Source: JASHUC01 sp050738595
GTDB lineage: Bacteria; Pseudomonadota; Gammaproteobacteria; Steroidobacterales; Steroidobacteraceae
Length of the DNA stretch: 64,000 nucleotides
Reading direction: 5' to 3'
Assembly (NCBI GenBank): GCA_050738595.1
Contig: JBOHZR010000141.1
Location: forward strand, 1-64,000
The notes below the pieces were generated by a model. That model was not told the DNA's origin. It searched no databases and saw only the letters and a list, made by a program, of their open reading frames with translations. Position numbers and translations under genes: made by a program. Every line of letters starts with the position of its first letter. The stretch's first letter is position 1. Positions 8,909-17,277 of the stretch are shown piece after piece.

Positions 8909-10192
8909 TCACCCGGGGCGCGACGCTGCGTCGAGCGCCTGATCGAGGTCCTGCACGATATCGTCGATGTGCTCGATGCCGACGCTGAGCCGAATCATCT
9001 CTGGCGTCACGCCCGACTTGCGCTGCTCGTCCGGCGACATTTGCCGATGTGTCGTCGAGGCGGGATGGCAGGCAAGCGATTTTGCATCGCCGAGGTTGAC
9101 GAGCCGGCGGAAGAGATTGAGGGCGTCATAGAACCGCGTGCCCGCCTCGAAGCCGCCGCGAACACCGAACGTCATTATCGAGCAGGCTCGGCCGCCGAGA
9201 TACTTGCGCGCGAGTTCGTAGTGCGCATTGTCGTGGAAGCCGGCGTAGTTGACCCAGGCCACGCGCGGATCGTCGCGGAGAAACTCGGCCGCGCGGCGCC
9301 CGTTTTCGACGTGACGCTCCACGCGCAGGGCGACCGTCTCAATGCCCTGCAGGAGCAGGAAAGCACTGAGCGGCGCGAGCACCGAACCCATCGCGCGCTG
9401 GAAGACGCTTCGGCAGCGGCCGATATACGCCGCGGCGCCATAGTGATCGGTGTAAACAAGATCGTGGTATGAGGCGTCTGGCTCGCTGAACATCGGGAAG
9501 CGATCGGCGTGCTCGATCCATGGGAACTTGCCGCTGTCGACGATGATGCCGCCAAGTGTTGTGCCGTGCCCCCCCAGGAACTTTGTCAGCGAATCGACCA
9601 CGATATCCGCGCCATGCTCGATCGGGCGCATCAAGATAGGGCTTGCCACCGTGTTGTCGACAATGAGAGGGATGCCATGTGCGTGCGCGACTCGAGCGAG
9701 CGCCTCCACGTCACAGACGTTCCCGGCAGGATTGCCCACGCTCTCGCAGAACACGGCACGGGTGTTGCGGTCGATTAGACGCTCGACGTCCGTCGCGCGA
9801 TCTCCAGGCGCGAATCGAACCTCGATGCCGAGCTTCGGAAGAAGGTGAGCGAATAATGTATGAGTAGTGCCGTAGAGCTGCGGTACGGAGACGATGTGCA
9901 TGCCAGGCTGAGTAAGGTTCAGCACCGCGAAATGAACCGCCGATTGCCCGGAACTCACGGCAAGGGCGGCAATTCCCCCTTCCAATGCCGCGACCCGTCG
10001 CTCGAGTACCTCTGTAGTCGGATTACTGATGCGTGTATAGCGGAAGCCGGGCACCTCGAGATTGAACAGCGCCGCGCCGTGTGCCGCGCTCTCAAATTCG
10101 TACGAAGCTGTTTGGTAAATCGGAACCGCGGCGGACTTCGTCGTCGGATCGACGTCATAACCGCCCTGGACTGCGATGGTTTCCGGCCGCAT
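8909..10192 (-). CDS. metY: O-acetyl/O-succinylhomoserine sulfhydrylase (MetY-like, Cys/Met metabolism PLP enzyme)
   Basis: A 427-residue fold-type-I PLP enzyme of the Cys/Met metabolism family. Characteristic elements are YQTASYEF, FRYTRISNPTTEVLE, SSGQSAVHFAV and the PLP-lysine region DSLTKFLGGHGTTLGG, with a C-terminal STTHRQ motif that places it with MetY/MetZ sulfhydrylases rather than MetB or MetC. I chose the ATG at 10192, which leaves a short gap to the aa:CP ligase stop (10204) and keeps the conserved N-terminus; a longer form would overlap that gene. With the metA-like gene it would convert homoserine to homocysteine or a thio-analogue. Its position inside a carrier-protein operon is unusual. 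Confidence 0.88.
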   Translation of the reverse strand: MRPETIAVQGGYDVDPTTKSAAVPIYQTASYEFESAAHGAALFNLEVPGFRYTRISNPTTEVLERRVAALEGGIAALAVSSGQSAVHFAVLNLTQPGMHIVSVPQLYGTTHTLFAHLLPKLGIEVRFAPGDRATDVERLIDRNTRAVFCESVGNPAGNVCDVEALARVAHAHGIPLIVDNTVASPILMRPIEHGADIVVDSLTKFLGGHGTTLGGIIVDSGKFPWIEHADRFPMFSEPDASYHDLVYTDHYGAAAYIGRCRSVFQRAMGSVLAPLSAFLLLQGIETVALRVERHVENGRRAAEFLRDDPRVAWVNYAGFHDNAHYELARKYLGGRACSIMTFGVRGGFEAGTRFYDALNLFRRLVNLGDAKSLACHPASTTHRQMSPDEQRKSGVTPEMIRLSVGIEHIDDIVQDLDQALDAASRPG

Positions 10193-10203
10193 CTGCGTCC
10201 ACC

Positions 10204-11127
10204 TCAGAGCGACAGCGCCTGGCCTACGGCGGCCGGCCACCTCGCGAGCTCAGACCCGTGCGTCGCAAACAGTGCGAGTCCGAGCCGGTCGAGACCGAAC
10301 GCGACACAAGAGGTATGCGCGACTTGATCCTCATCCGTGCGCAGCCCCCAGGTCGCGCCGAAGTGTTCCTGGTGATAGTTGAAACTCATGCACGCAGTCG
10401 GCGCGTCCTCCGAATCGATTGGAATGAGCAGCTCGAACTTCAACGCCTGCTCGACTTGGCTGACGGCCAACATCTTGCCTACACGGCCGAAAAATGGATC
10501 GCTTGCGCCGGCTAGCCGGTATGGCAGACCGAGCTGCTGAGCTAGCCGTTCAGCGCGCGCGATCCAGTTCCGTCGGAACACATTTGCGATCTGCGGGGCA
10601 CCCATTGCGACGAACTCCCGCATGCGGAACGACTGCAAGCGGCCCACCTCGTGGGTCGCCTCGCGCCTGAAGCAGTACGAACCGACATCGAACAGCTGAC
10701 CTTGCGCACGTACTGGTCCCCGGCCGGAGACGAGCGGATAGAGCGGATAGCACGCCGCAGGACTCAATACGAGGTCCGTTGGCGCGAGCGCATTGAGCCA
10801 ACTCCTGCCCGGAACGGCATTCGTCCCTACGGCATAACTCGGAAGGAGCGCGCGAATTTCGGCCTCAGTTCCATCAAGGCTGCAAACGCAGCCGAGTAGG
10901 TGCGGAAAGTTCTTATGATATCCCTGCCGCTCGAGCACGGCGCGGCTCATCACTGGCGGGAAGTGCAGCACTTCGGTCGCGGGATCACGCTCGCGTGTGA
11001 TGAGCGCGTTGAGCCCTGCGATCACCTGCTCGAACGGCTGTGAACGCGCATGGACCCCGGGCGAGCTCGTCGGCATCAACACGGCGTCGCTGATCATCTG
11101 CAGGCGCTTCCAGGAGGGCGTTGGCAT
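10204..11127 (-). CDS. Amino acid:[carrier-protein] ligase (seryl-tRNA-synthetase homologue without tRNA-binding arm)
   Basis: A 307-residue homologue of the class II aminoacyl-tRNA synthetase core. It has motif 2 (CFRREATHEVGRLQSF) and motif 3 (FGLDRL) but no N-terminal tRNA-binding coiled coil. Cys126 (ACYPLYP), Glu171 (MREFV) and Cys274 (HTSCVAFG) fall at the spacing of the Zn2+ ligands in the Bradyrhizobium aa:CP ligases, which load glycine or alanine on a small carrier protein rather than tRNA. The start is ATG at 11127, 5 bp after the flavoprotein stop. The likely partner is the carrier protein at 12593. Identification is confident; the amino acid specificity is not. Confidence 0.92.
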   Translation of the reverse strand: MPTPSWKRLQMISDAVLMPTSSPGVHARSQPFEQVIAGLNALITRERDPATEVLHFPPVMSRAVLERQGYHKNFPHLLGCVCSLDGTEAEIRALLPSYAVGTNAVPGRSWLNALAPTDLVLSPAACYPLYPLVSGRGPVRAQGQLFDVGSYCFRREATHEVGRLQSFRMREFVAMGAPQIANVFRRNWIARAERLAQQLGLPYRLAGASDPFFGRVGKMLAVSQVEQALKFELLIPIDSEDAPTACMSFNYHQEHFGATWGLRTDEDQVAHTSCVAFGLDRLGLALFATHGSELARWPAAVGQALSL

Positions 11128-11132
11128 GGTGC

Positions 11133-12347
11133 CTAGTCCCGCAGCCGTTCCGGAATGCCGACGAGAAGCAATGCGCTGGCTGCACTTGCGAGAATGCGGT
11201 CATTGTTGATCATGATTGCCGAGGAGAGCACATCGCGCAGGCTGCGGCCGATGCTGAACTCTCCTTGATTGCGATAGCCCGACAGACCGCATGCCTGCAT
11301 GGCCCCAAGGACCGTCGCGATGGCCGTCTCCGACGAGCTCACTTTCAGCAGATTGATAGCCGTCTGGAATTCCAGCGCGCCGAGCTCATTCGAGGTCAGG
11401 GCGGCCGACTCGTAGCGATGCAAAGCGGCGGCCACGCTGCCCCGCAGCGCTCGCAGCTGCATGGCGGTCCGCGCAAGGTGCGGCGTACCGGGCGGCGATG
11501 GTGCGCCCTTGCGCGCCGCCTCCCGCACGAAGCGCTGCGCGCGGGCCACGGCGCCCGCCGCGATCCCGGTCCACACGGCGCTCCAGGTGAGGTGTGCCAC
11601 GGGAACCATGCTCTCGGCGTGAATCGTGTCGTAATGTACGGCCAAAACCTGTTCCTTGGAACCGGCACCCCGCAGCGTGAATCCTGTACTGCAAGTGCCA
11701 CGCATGCCGAGCGCGTCCCAATCGACGATCCGCTCCAGGCGATATTGCTCGCGCATCAGCACGACCAGGACCTGATCGGATGGCGCCGATTCAGGCGCGC
11801 GTCGCGCCGTCGTCAGGACGGCGTCGGCCTGTGCGCCGTATGACATAACCGTGGCGTTCTTCGTAAGCGAGAACCGGTCGCCCGAGAGCTCGACCGCGCA
11901 GGTGCTCGAGCGCACGTCGCCGCCTGTCTGATTCTCGGTCGTGGACGAGGCGAGCAGCAGCTGCTCTGTGGCGATGCGGCGCATGAGCGCACGATGCCAT
12001 CCACTCTCAATGCCATGCCGCACTAGGATCCGCATCATGATCTGGTGCATTGCGAAGATCATCGCGGATGAGGCACAGGATCTGCCGAGGACGTAGCACG
12101 CGTCCACAGTGTCTGTGACACTCGCCCCCTCGCCGCCCAGCTCGACCGGCACCTGCATCCCGAGCAGACGCTGTGCGCGCAAATCAGCGAATGTCTCCTC
12201 GGGGAAGCGCGCCTCGCGGTCGACGGCATCGGCGTGCTGCGCAGCAACTGCGGCCGCGGATTCCGCACGGTGCCGCAGCTCGTCGGCGACGGAAGGCCGG
12301 CGCGATGGCGTGGTTCTGAGATCAGAGCTGAGTGCTTCGTCGTTCAA
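11133..12347 (-). CDS. Acyl-CoA dehydrogenase-like flavoprotein
   Basis: A 404-residue protein with the acyl-CoA dehydrogenase three-domain layout: N-terminal helices (about 20-120), a middle beta domain with SSTTENQTGGDVRSS and LTKNATVMSYGAQADAVL, and a C-terminal helical domain from about 240 ending in a GYRNQGEFSIGRSLRD-type FAD/dimer segment. It would oxidise a carrier- or CoA-bound acyl group, or desaturate or hydroxylate an aminoacyl thioester. The start appears to be TTG at 12347; no better upstream codon was seen. It is the first gene of the minus operon and divergent from the carrier-protein gene, consistent with acting on the aminoacyl-carrier protein. The catalytic base was not assigned. 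Confidence 0.8.
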   Translation of the reverse strand: MNDEALSSDLRTTPSRRPSVADELRHRAESAAAVAAQHADAVDREARFPEETFADLRAQRLLGMQVPVELGGEGASVTDTVDACYVLGRSCASSAMIFAMHQIMMRILVRHGIESGWHRALMRRIATEQLLLASSTTENQTGGDVRSSTCAVELSGDRFSLTKNATVMSYGAQADAVLTTARRAPESAPSDQVLVVLMREQYRLERIVDWDALGMRGTCSTGFTLRGAGSKEQVLAVHYDTIHAESMVPVAHLTWSAVWTGIAAGAVARAQRFVREAARKGAPSPPGTPHLARTAMQLRALRGSVAAALHRYESAALTSNELGALEFQTAINLLKVSSSETAIATVLGAMQACGLSGYRNQGEFSIGRSLRDVLSSAIMINNDRILASAASALLLVGIPERLRD

Positions 12348-12592
12348 AGTATCGCCCCCGATAACGAGCGGGAACCGGTCGCGAGCTGCGCCCTTCCCGT
12401 GACAGGCTTCGCGATTCTTGCGCCTCGTGTCCTTTGAGTTCTCGTCAGGCGCAGATTGTAAATGGACGCAATTGTGAAGTCCCGCCTTTGTCTATACGAT
12501 GCCTTTCACGATGGGTCGCGTCACGGTAATGCATCACAATCGCCGGCGCGGGGTAAGTATGCTTCACGGTTTGTGACTCGGATTGCGCTGGC

Positions 12593-12859
12593 ATGTCAGA
12601 TAGAAGCAGCTATTCCCCCCAGCGGAGGGTCGGCGCACTTGTGCAGCGATTGCTCGCGCAGCGCATGATAGACCGGACCGTCGGGCTACAGGACAACCTA
12701 CGCCAAGCAGGTCTCACTTCCCTCGACATGATCAATCTCGTCCTCTCCGTTGAGGGAGAATTCGGCATCACGGTGCCCGAGGCGAGCATTAACCCCGCCA
12801 ACTTCCGCTCGATCGAGGCAATTAGCAGCCTCATCGCTTCCCTGCTCAGGCCGCCGTAA
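12593..12859 (+). CDS. Acyl/aminoacyl carrier protein, probable partner of aa:CP ligase
   Basis: An 88-residue carrier protein with the phosphopantetheine attachment serine in AGLTSLDMINL and typical four-helix spacing. Unlike the fatty-acid ACP signature DSL, the residue before the serine is Thr, giving a TSLD context. It sits divergently from the aa:CP ligase operon, about 245 bp from the flavoprotein start, and is followed by the esterase at 12906. The ATG at 12593 gives the normal length. It would carry a single amino acid on its pantetheine arm for later transfer or oxidation. Confidence 0.87.
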   Translation: MSDRSSYSPQRRVGALVQRLLAQRMIDRTVGLQDNLRQAGLTSLDMINLVLSVEGEFGITVPEASINPANFRSIEAISSLIASLLRPP

Positions 12860-12905
12860 GGCCGGCCGGCAAAGGCTTCTCGTAGTCTCCGACACCTCAG
12901 ATCCC

Positions 12906-13847
12906 ATGCCGCTCGATCGCCACGTCAAACGCATACTGGACATGCTTGCGGCTGGCGCGCCGTCCGAACCCGCCCCGCCGGATGTGCTCCAGCTGCGCCA
13001 GGACATGGAGCGCCTGGCACGCGCAGTCGATGCTCGCGACATTCCGATCGGTGCCGTTGAGAATCGATGCCTCCCCGGTCCCGCGGGCGCGCTTCCTTTC
13101 AGGTTGTACGTGCCGGCTGGGATCGCGAATCCCCACTCACCCGCTCTGATCTTCTTTCATGGCGGCGCCGGGGTATCCGGCAGCCTCGATACGCATGACG
13201 GCATGTGTCGGATCCTCGCAAACTCGAGCGCTTGTCGCATATTCTCGATTGATTATCGCCTTGCCCCGGAATACCCGTTTCCGGCAGCAGTCGAGGACAG
13301 TTATGTTGCACTGCGGTGGATCGTGAATCACGCGGCGGAACTCAACCTCGATCCGGCTCGCATCGGTGTGGGCGGGGACTCTCACGGCGGAACGCTTGCG
13401 GCCGTCGTCTGCCAGCGGGCGCGGGACTCCGCTGGCGCGCGCATTTCCTTTCAGCTTTTGATCTGCCCCGTACTCGACTTAGCCGGCACAAGCCCGTCTC
13501 GGGAGCAATTCGCGACCGGCTACTTTCTCGATGCGCGACTACTCACGTGGGCCAGCGAAGTCTATTGCCCTTCGCGCACGGATCTGGTCGATGAGCGCGT
13601 ATCCCCGCTGCGCGCCTCGGATCTTGCGGGACTGCCTCCGGCATATGTTCACACGGCGGAGTTCGACCCGATGCGGGATGAGGGACGAGCCTACGCCGAT
13701 GCGCTCGAGTGCGCGGGCGTACGCGTCAGCTACACCTGCCATCCTGGCATGATCCACCATTTCTACGCCATGTGCGGCGCGATACCCTCTGCGCGCAGAG
13801 CGCTCGAGGAAGCCGGTGCCGCGCTGCGGAATGTCCTTGGTGACTGA
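12906..13847 (+). CDS. Alpha/beta hydrolase, hormone-sensitive-lipase family
   Basis: A 313-residue esterase-type alpha/beta hydrolase. The HSL-family oxyanion motif appears as FFHGGAGVSGS (fourth position Ala rather than Gly). The nucleophile elbow is GDSHGG, the acid is in HTAEFDPMRDEG and the catalytic histidine is in HPGMIHHF. The ATG at 12906 lies 46 bp after the carrier-protein stop, so the two are likely cotranscribed. A thioesterase-like role, releasing acyl or aminoacyl groups from the carrier protein, is plausible but unproven; a general carboxylesterase is the alternative. Confidence 0.85.
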   Translation: MPLDRHVKRILDMLAAGAPSEPAPPDVLQLRQDMERLARAVDARDIPIGAVENRCLPGPAGALPFRLYVPAGIANPHSPALIFFHGGAGVSGSLDTHDGMCRILANSSACRIFSIDYRLAPEYPFPAAVEDSYVALRWIVNHAAELNLDPARIGVGGDSHGGTLAAVVCQRARDSAGARISFQLLICPVLDLAGTSPSREQFATGYFLDARLLTWASEVYCPSRTDLVDERVSPLRASDLAGLPPAYVHTAEFDPMRDEGRAYADALECAGVRVSYTCHPGMIHHFYAMCGAIPSARRALEEAGAALRNVLGD

Positions 13848-13866
13848 AGGGGCCGCGGCGCCGCGC

Positions 13867-14250
13867 TCATCGCGGTGCGAAAAACTCGATGTAGGAAGTG
13901 ATCCGCCCCTCCCGCATCTCGATCAGGTCCACCAATTCCGTGGGAACCGAGGTGCCAGTGATCCGCGAATGAACGTTCGCACGCCAATGGACCGCTGCCT
14001 TCGAACCGTCGATCAGGATCGAGAAGATGATCTGATCGCGCAGCTTGAACGTCCTCACCATGATGGCGAGGAGCGACCGATACTTCTCCTCTCCCCGTGT
14101 TTTCATCGAAAGAGGGCTCGTTTGGCTCGCTCCAGCGATCTCGAACAACGCATCTGGGGTGAAGCAGGCACACACGGCCTCGAGGTCGCCGCGAACGCGC
14201 GACGCGTACAACTCACGAAGCAGACGTTCGACCTCTATCCGCTCCGGCAT
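13867..14250 (-). CDS. SnoaL-like / NTF2-fold protein
   Basis: A 127-residue NTF2-like protein: an N-terminal helix pair (about 3-30, VERLLRELYASRVRGDLEAVCACFTPDALFE pattern) and a curved sheet with VHWRANVHSRITGTSV and DLIEMREGRITSYIEFF. Such proteins are cyclases, isomerases, dehydratases or binding proteins; no function can be assigned here. It is convergent with the esterase (20-bp gap) and divergent from the FATP-like ligase. Confidence 0.75.
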   Translation of the reverse strand: MPERIEVERLLRELYASRVRGDLEAVCACFTPDALFEIAGASQTSPLSMKTRGEEKYRSLLAIMVRTFKLRDQIIFSILIDGSKAAVHWRANVHSRITGTSVPTELVDLIEMREGRITSYIEFFAPR

Positions 14251-14331
14251 CCGAGGAGGCTCCCGCCAAGCAGGGGCCCATTACAGCAGTTCGAGCGGTG
14301 ATATGCGAGGGCAGCAGGGGTCATTTGTGAA

Positions 14332-16116
14332 ATGAACGACCGAATGGGCTCCTCACTCCAGGCGTGGACCCGCGCGCTCGAGCGTACGGCATCAATTGGG
14401 CGGCGCACGGGCTTCTCCCTGCCCACACTGATCGACGAGGTCGCCGCGCGCTACGGGACTGCCCCAGCCCTCCTCGGCGAGGACTTTCAGCTGTCGTATG
14501 CCGAGCTGGAAGAGCGGTCCCGCCGCTACACCCGCTGGGTAGTCGATCAGGACCTTCGCGCTGGTGACGTTATCGGTGTGCTCATGCCCAACGGGGCGGA
14601 TTATGTCGCATGTTGGTTGGGACTCTCGCGCGCCGGCGCGGTCGCTGCGCTGCTCAATACGCACCTCACGGGCGCCTCTCTGGCTCATGCCGTGAACACG
14701 GCGGCACCCCGGCATCTCATCGTTGCGACGGAGCTCGCCGCAGCGGCAATGGCAGTACGCCCTCTGCTTTCACCGACGTTGCGGTATTGGGCGCACGGAG
14801 GCGATATTTCCGATGTGCCTCGCATCGAACCTGCGATCGCGCAATATTCCGCCGATCCGCTCGGGGCTGCGGAATGTGCGGTTCCCGGTTTGCGAGAACC
14901 CGCTCTGCTCATCTACACCTCCGGAACCACGGGTCTACCGAAGGCGGCCTGCATCAGCCATCGGCGCCTCCTGCAATGGAGCCTCTGGTTTGCGGGGATG
15001 ATGAACACCGGCCCGGACGACCGGATGTACGACTGCTTGCCGATGTATCACAGCGTGGGTGGCGTGGTAGCGATCGGTGCCTTGCTCGTCAGTGGCGGCT
15101 CGGTCCTCATCCGCAGGCGGTTCTCACTGGGGCGGTTTTGGGACGAGGTCGTCGATTCGCGCTGCACTTTGTTCCAGTACATCGGCGAATTGTGCCGCTA
15201 TCTCGCGGTAAGCCCTCCACACCCGCGCGAGCGCGAGCATCATCTGCGGCTCTGTTGCGGCAACGGTCTGCGCCGGGAAGTTTGGGAACGCTTCCAGGAT
15301 CGCTTCGCCATTCCGCGAATCCTCGAATTCTACGCGGCGACCGAGGCGAATTTCTCCCTGTACAACTGCGAGGGCAAGCCCGGCGCCATTGGACGCGTTC
15401 CCCCGTTCCTAGCACATCGCCTGCGAATCGAGCTCGTCAGGATCGACCTGGCAACTGGCGAACCGCCGCGAGGCGAGGACGGCCTGTGCGTTCGCGCCGA
15501 GGCGGATGAGCCCGGGGAGTCCGTAAGCGAGATTCAGGACGAGCGCTTGAATCCGGGCAGCCGCTTCGAGGGGTACACCGACGCGGCGGCGACGGAGAGA
15601 AAGATTCTGCGCAACGTCCTGTCCGCCGGGGACGCGTGGTATCGCAGCGGAGACCTGATGCGGCGCGATCGAAACGGGTTCTTCTATTTCGTCGATCGTC
15701 TCGGTGCGACGTACCGCTGGAAGGGTGAGAATGTGGCGACAGCCGAAATCATCGCGGCGCTTTGGAGCTGTCCAGGCGTCCTGGACGGCGTTGCCTATGG
15801 TGTGGAGGTGCCGGGCGTCGAAGGCCGCGCCGGCATGGTCGCCATCGTCCCCCTCGAGGACTTCGACTTGGCACGGCTTCACCGGCATTTCTCCGAGCGC
15901 CTTCCCGATTATGCCCGTCCCGTTTTCGTGCGGCTCCTCTCGAGGGTCGAGATCACGGAGACGTTCAAGCCAAAAGTGCACGCGTACGCCGCGGCGGGTT
16001 TCGATCCTCGAACGATTTCCGACCCGCTGTATGTATATGACCGCGAACCTAACGTCTTTGTGAAGCTCGACGGGGTGGTATTCGAGCGCATCCGGAGCGG
16101 CGCTATGCGGTGGTAA
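14332..16116 (+). CDS. Long/very-long-chain acyl-CoA synthetase (FATP-like)
   Basis: A 594-residue adenylate-forming enzyme of the fatty-acid transport protein/FadD6 type. The AMP-binding P-loop is LIYTSGTTGLPKAA (about 195-208). The family features LPMYHSVGG, FYAATEANFSLYN, YRSGDLMRRD and the hinge/C-terminal RWKGENVATAE are all present. It activates a fatty or related carboxylic acid to acyl-AMP and then acyl-CoA. It lacks the spacing of the carrier-protein ligases elsewhere in the window. It is followed by the cyclase-like lipoprotein gene after a 48-bp gap, so the two may form a unit. Confidence 0.88.
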   Translation: MNDRMGSSLQAWTRALERTASIGRRTGFSLPTLIDEVAARYGTAPALLGEDFQLSYAELEERSRRYTRWVVDQDLRAGDVIGVLMPNGADYVACWLGLSRAGAVAALLNTHLTGASLAHAVNTAAPRHLIVATELAAAAMAVRPLLSPTLRYWAHGGDISDVPRIEPAIAQYSADPLGAAECAVPGLREPALLIYTSGTTGLPKAACISHRRLLQWSLWFAGMMNTGPDDRMYDCLPMYHSVGGVVAIGALLVSGGSVLIRRRFSLGRFWDEVVDSRCTLFQYIGELCRYLAVSPPHPREREHHLRLCCGNGLRREVWERFQDRFAIPRILEFYAATEANFSLYNCEGKPGAIGRVPPFLAHRLRIELVRIDLATGEPPRGEDGLCVRAEADEPGESVSEIQDERLNPGSRFEGYTDAAATERKILRNVLSAGDAWYRSGDLMRRDRNGFFYFVDRLGATYRWKGENVATAEIIAALWSCPGVLDGVAYGVEVPGVEGRAGMVAIVPLEDFDLARLHRHFSERLPDYARPVFVRLLSRVEITETFKPKVHAYAAAGFDPRTISDPLYVYDREPNVFVKLDGVVFERIRSGAMRW

Positions 16117-16164
16117 GCCAGCAGGTGGTAGAGTATCCGCGCATTCACCAACGGCGCAATTGAA

Positions 16165-17277
16165 ATGAAAGCCGGTGCGAAAACCACCTGGACTGCCGCA
16201 GGACTCGTGCTCATGGCGAATCTCGCTGCGTGCACGCCCCACCACCGTCCCGCTTGGGATGCGAGGGCAGCGGCATCGTACCTCGATGAGCGGGAGCAGT
16301 GGTGGGCACGATGGCCGAGAGCGGCTCGCGATGAGCACACGTTTTGCGTCTCCTGCCACACCGCATTGCCTTATGCCCTCGCACGTCCTGCTCTTCGAGA
16401 CAAGCTCCACGAGTCCTCGCCGAGTGCTCCCGAACTGAAGTTACTCGAGGATGTCTCGTGGCGAGTACGTCATTGGACGACGATTCAACCTTACTATCCC
16501 CGTCAGCCAATCGCATCGCGAGGGACTGAGGCCGTCCTCAACGCGCTGATCCTGTCGAGCCACGATGCGCGGGAAGGGCATCTGACCAGCGGTACCCGAC
16601 GGGCCTTGCAGATTCTCTGGACACTGCAGGACACCTCGGGAGCCAATGCCGGCTCGTGGCCCTGGATTCAATTCAACAATGAGCCCTGGGAGGCATACGA
16701 CTCGCGGGACTACGGCGCGATCCTTGCCGGCCTGGCGATCGGAATGGCACCCGACGATTATCGGTCCGATCCCGCGATTCAGCCGGCACTCGATCGGCTG
16801 CGCTCGTATCTCGATCGGGCCTATCCCGAGCAAGCGCCCGTTCGTCGCGTGGCGATGCTCTGGCTCTCCACCCGCCTGCCTGGGGTTCTGTCTCCGGACC
16901 GGAGGCGAACCATCATCGATGAGATCTGGAGCCTGCAGCGACCCGATGGTGGCTGGTGTCTGGCGGCGCTCGGCGGTCCCTGGAAGCGCCGAGACGGAAC
17001 GACTCAGGCCATGCAGAGCGACGGATATGCGACCGGTCTCGCCGTTCTCGCGCTGCAGCAGTCAGGAATTTCAGCCGACGATCCGCGCCTGCACCACGGC
17101 CTCGCCTGGCTCGCCGGGAATCAGGACCAGGATGGATACTGGAGCGGCTTCTCGCTGAACAAGCGGCGCATCCGGTTGGACGATGCCGCTCGATTTATGG
17201 ATGACGCGGCAACCGCTTATGCGGTTCTGGCGCTCACCCAGAAGCGCCCTGCTCCGACTGTCGCGGGGCAACGCTAG
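16165..17277 (+). CDS. Exported lipoprotein resembling squalene-hopene cyclase repeats, with CXXCH motif
   Basis: A 370-residue protein with a lipoprotein signal peptide (hydrophobic stretch about 11-22, lipobox LAAC, lipidated Cys23). The mature part has alpha/alpha-barrel repeats like terpene cyclases/prenyltransferases, with QW-type motifs such as LQRPDGGW and NQDQDGYW. A single CVSCH motif (Cys61, Cys64, His65) fits covalent c-type heme attachment. The acidic DxDD of hopene cyclases is not seen, so a binding or redox role is as likely as cyclisation. Its 3' end overlaps the convergent SDR by 4 bases. Function unknown. Confidence 0.7.
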   Translation: MKAGAKTTWTAAGLVLMANLAACTPHHRPAWDARAAASYLDEREQWWARWPRAARDEHTFCVSCHTALPYALARPALRDKLHESSPSAPELKLLEDVSWRVRHWTTIQPYYPRQPIASRGTEAVLNALILSSHDAREGHLTSGTRRALQILWTLQDTSGANAGSWPWIQFNNEPWEAYDSRDYGAILAGLAIGMAPDDYRSDPAIQPALDRLRSYLDRAYPEQAPVRRVAMLWLSTRLPGVLSPDRRRTIIDEIWSLQRPDGGWCLAALGGPWKRRDGTTQAMQSDGYATGLAVLALQQSGISADDPRLHHGLAWLAGNQDQDGYWSGFSLNKRRIRLDDAARFMDDAATAYAVLALTQKRPAPTVAGQR

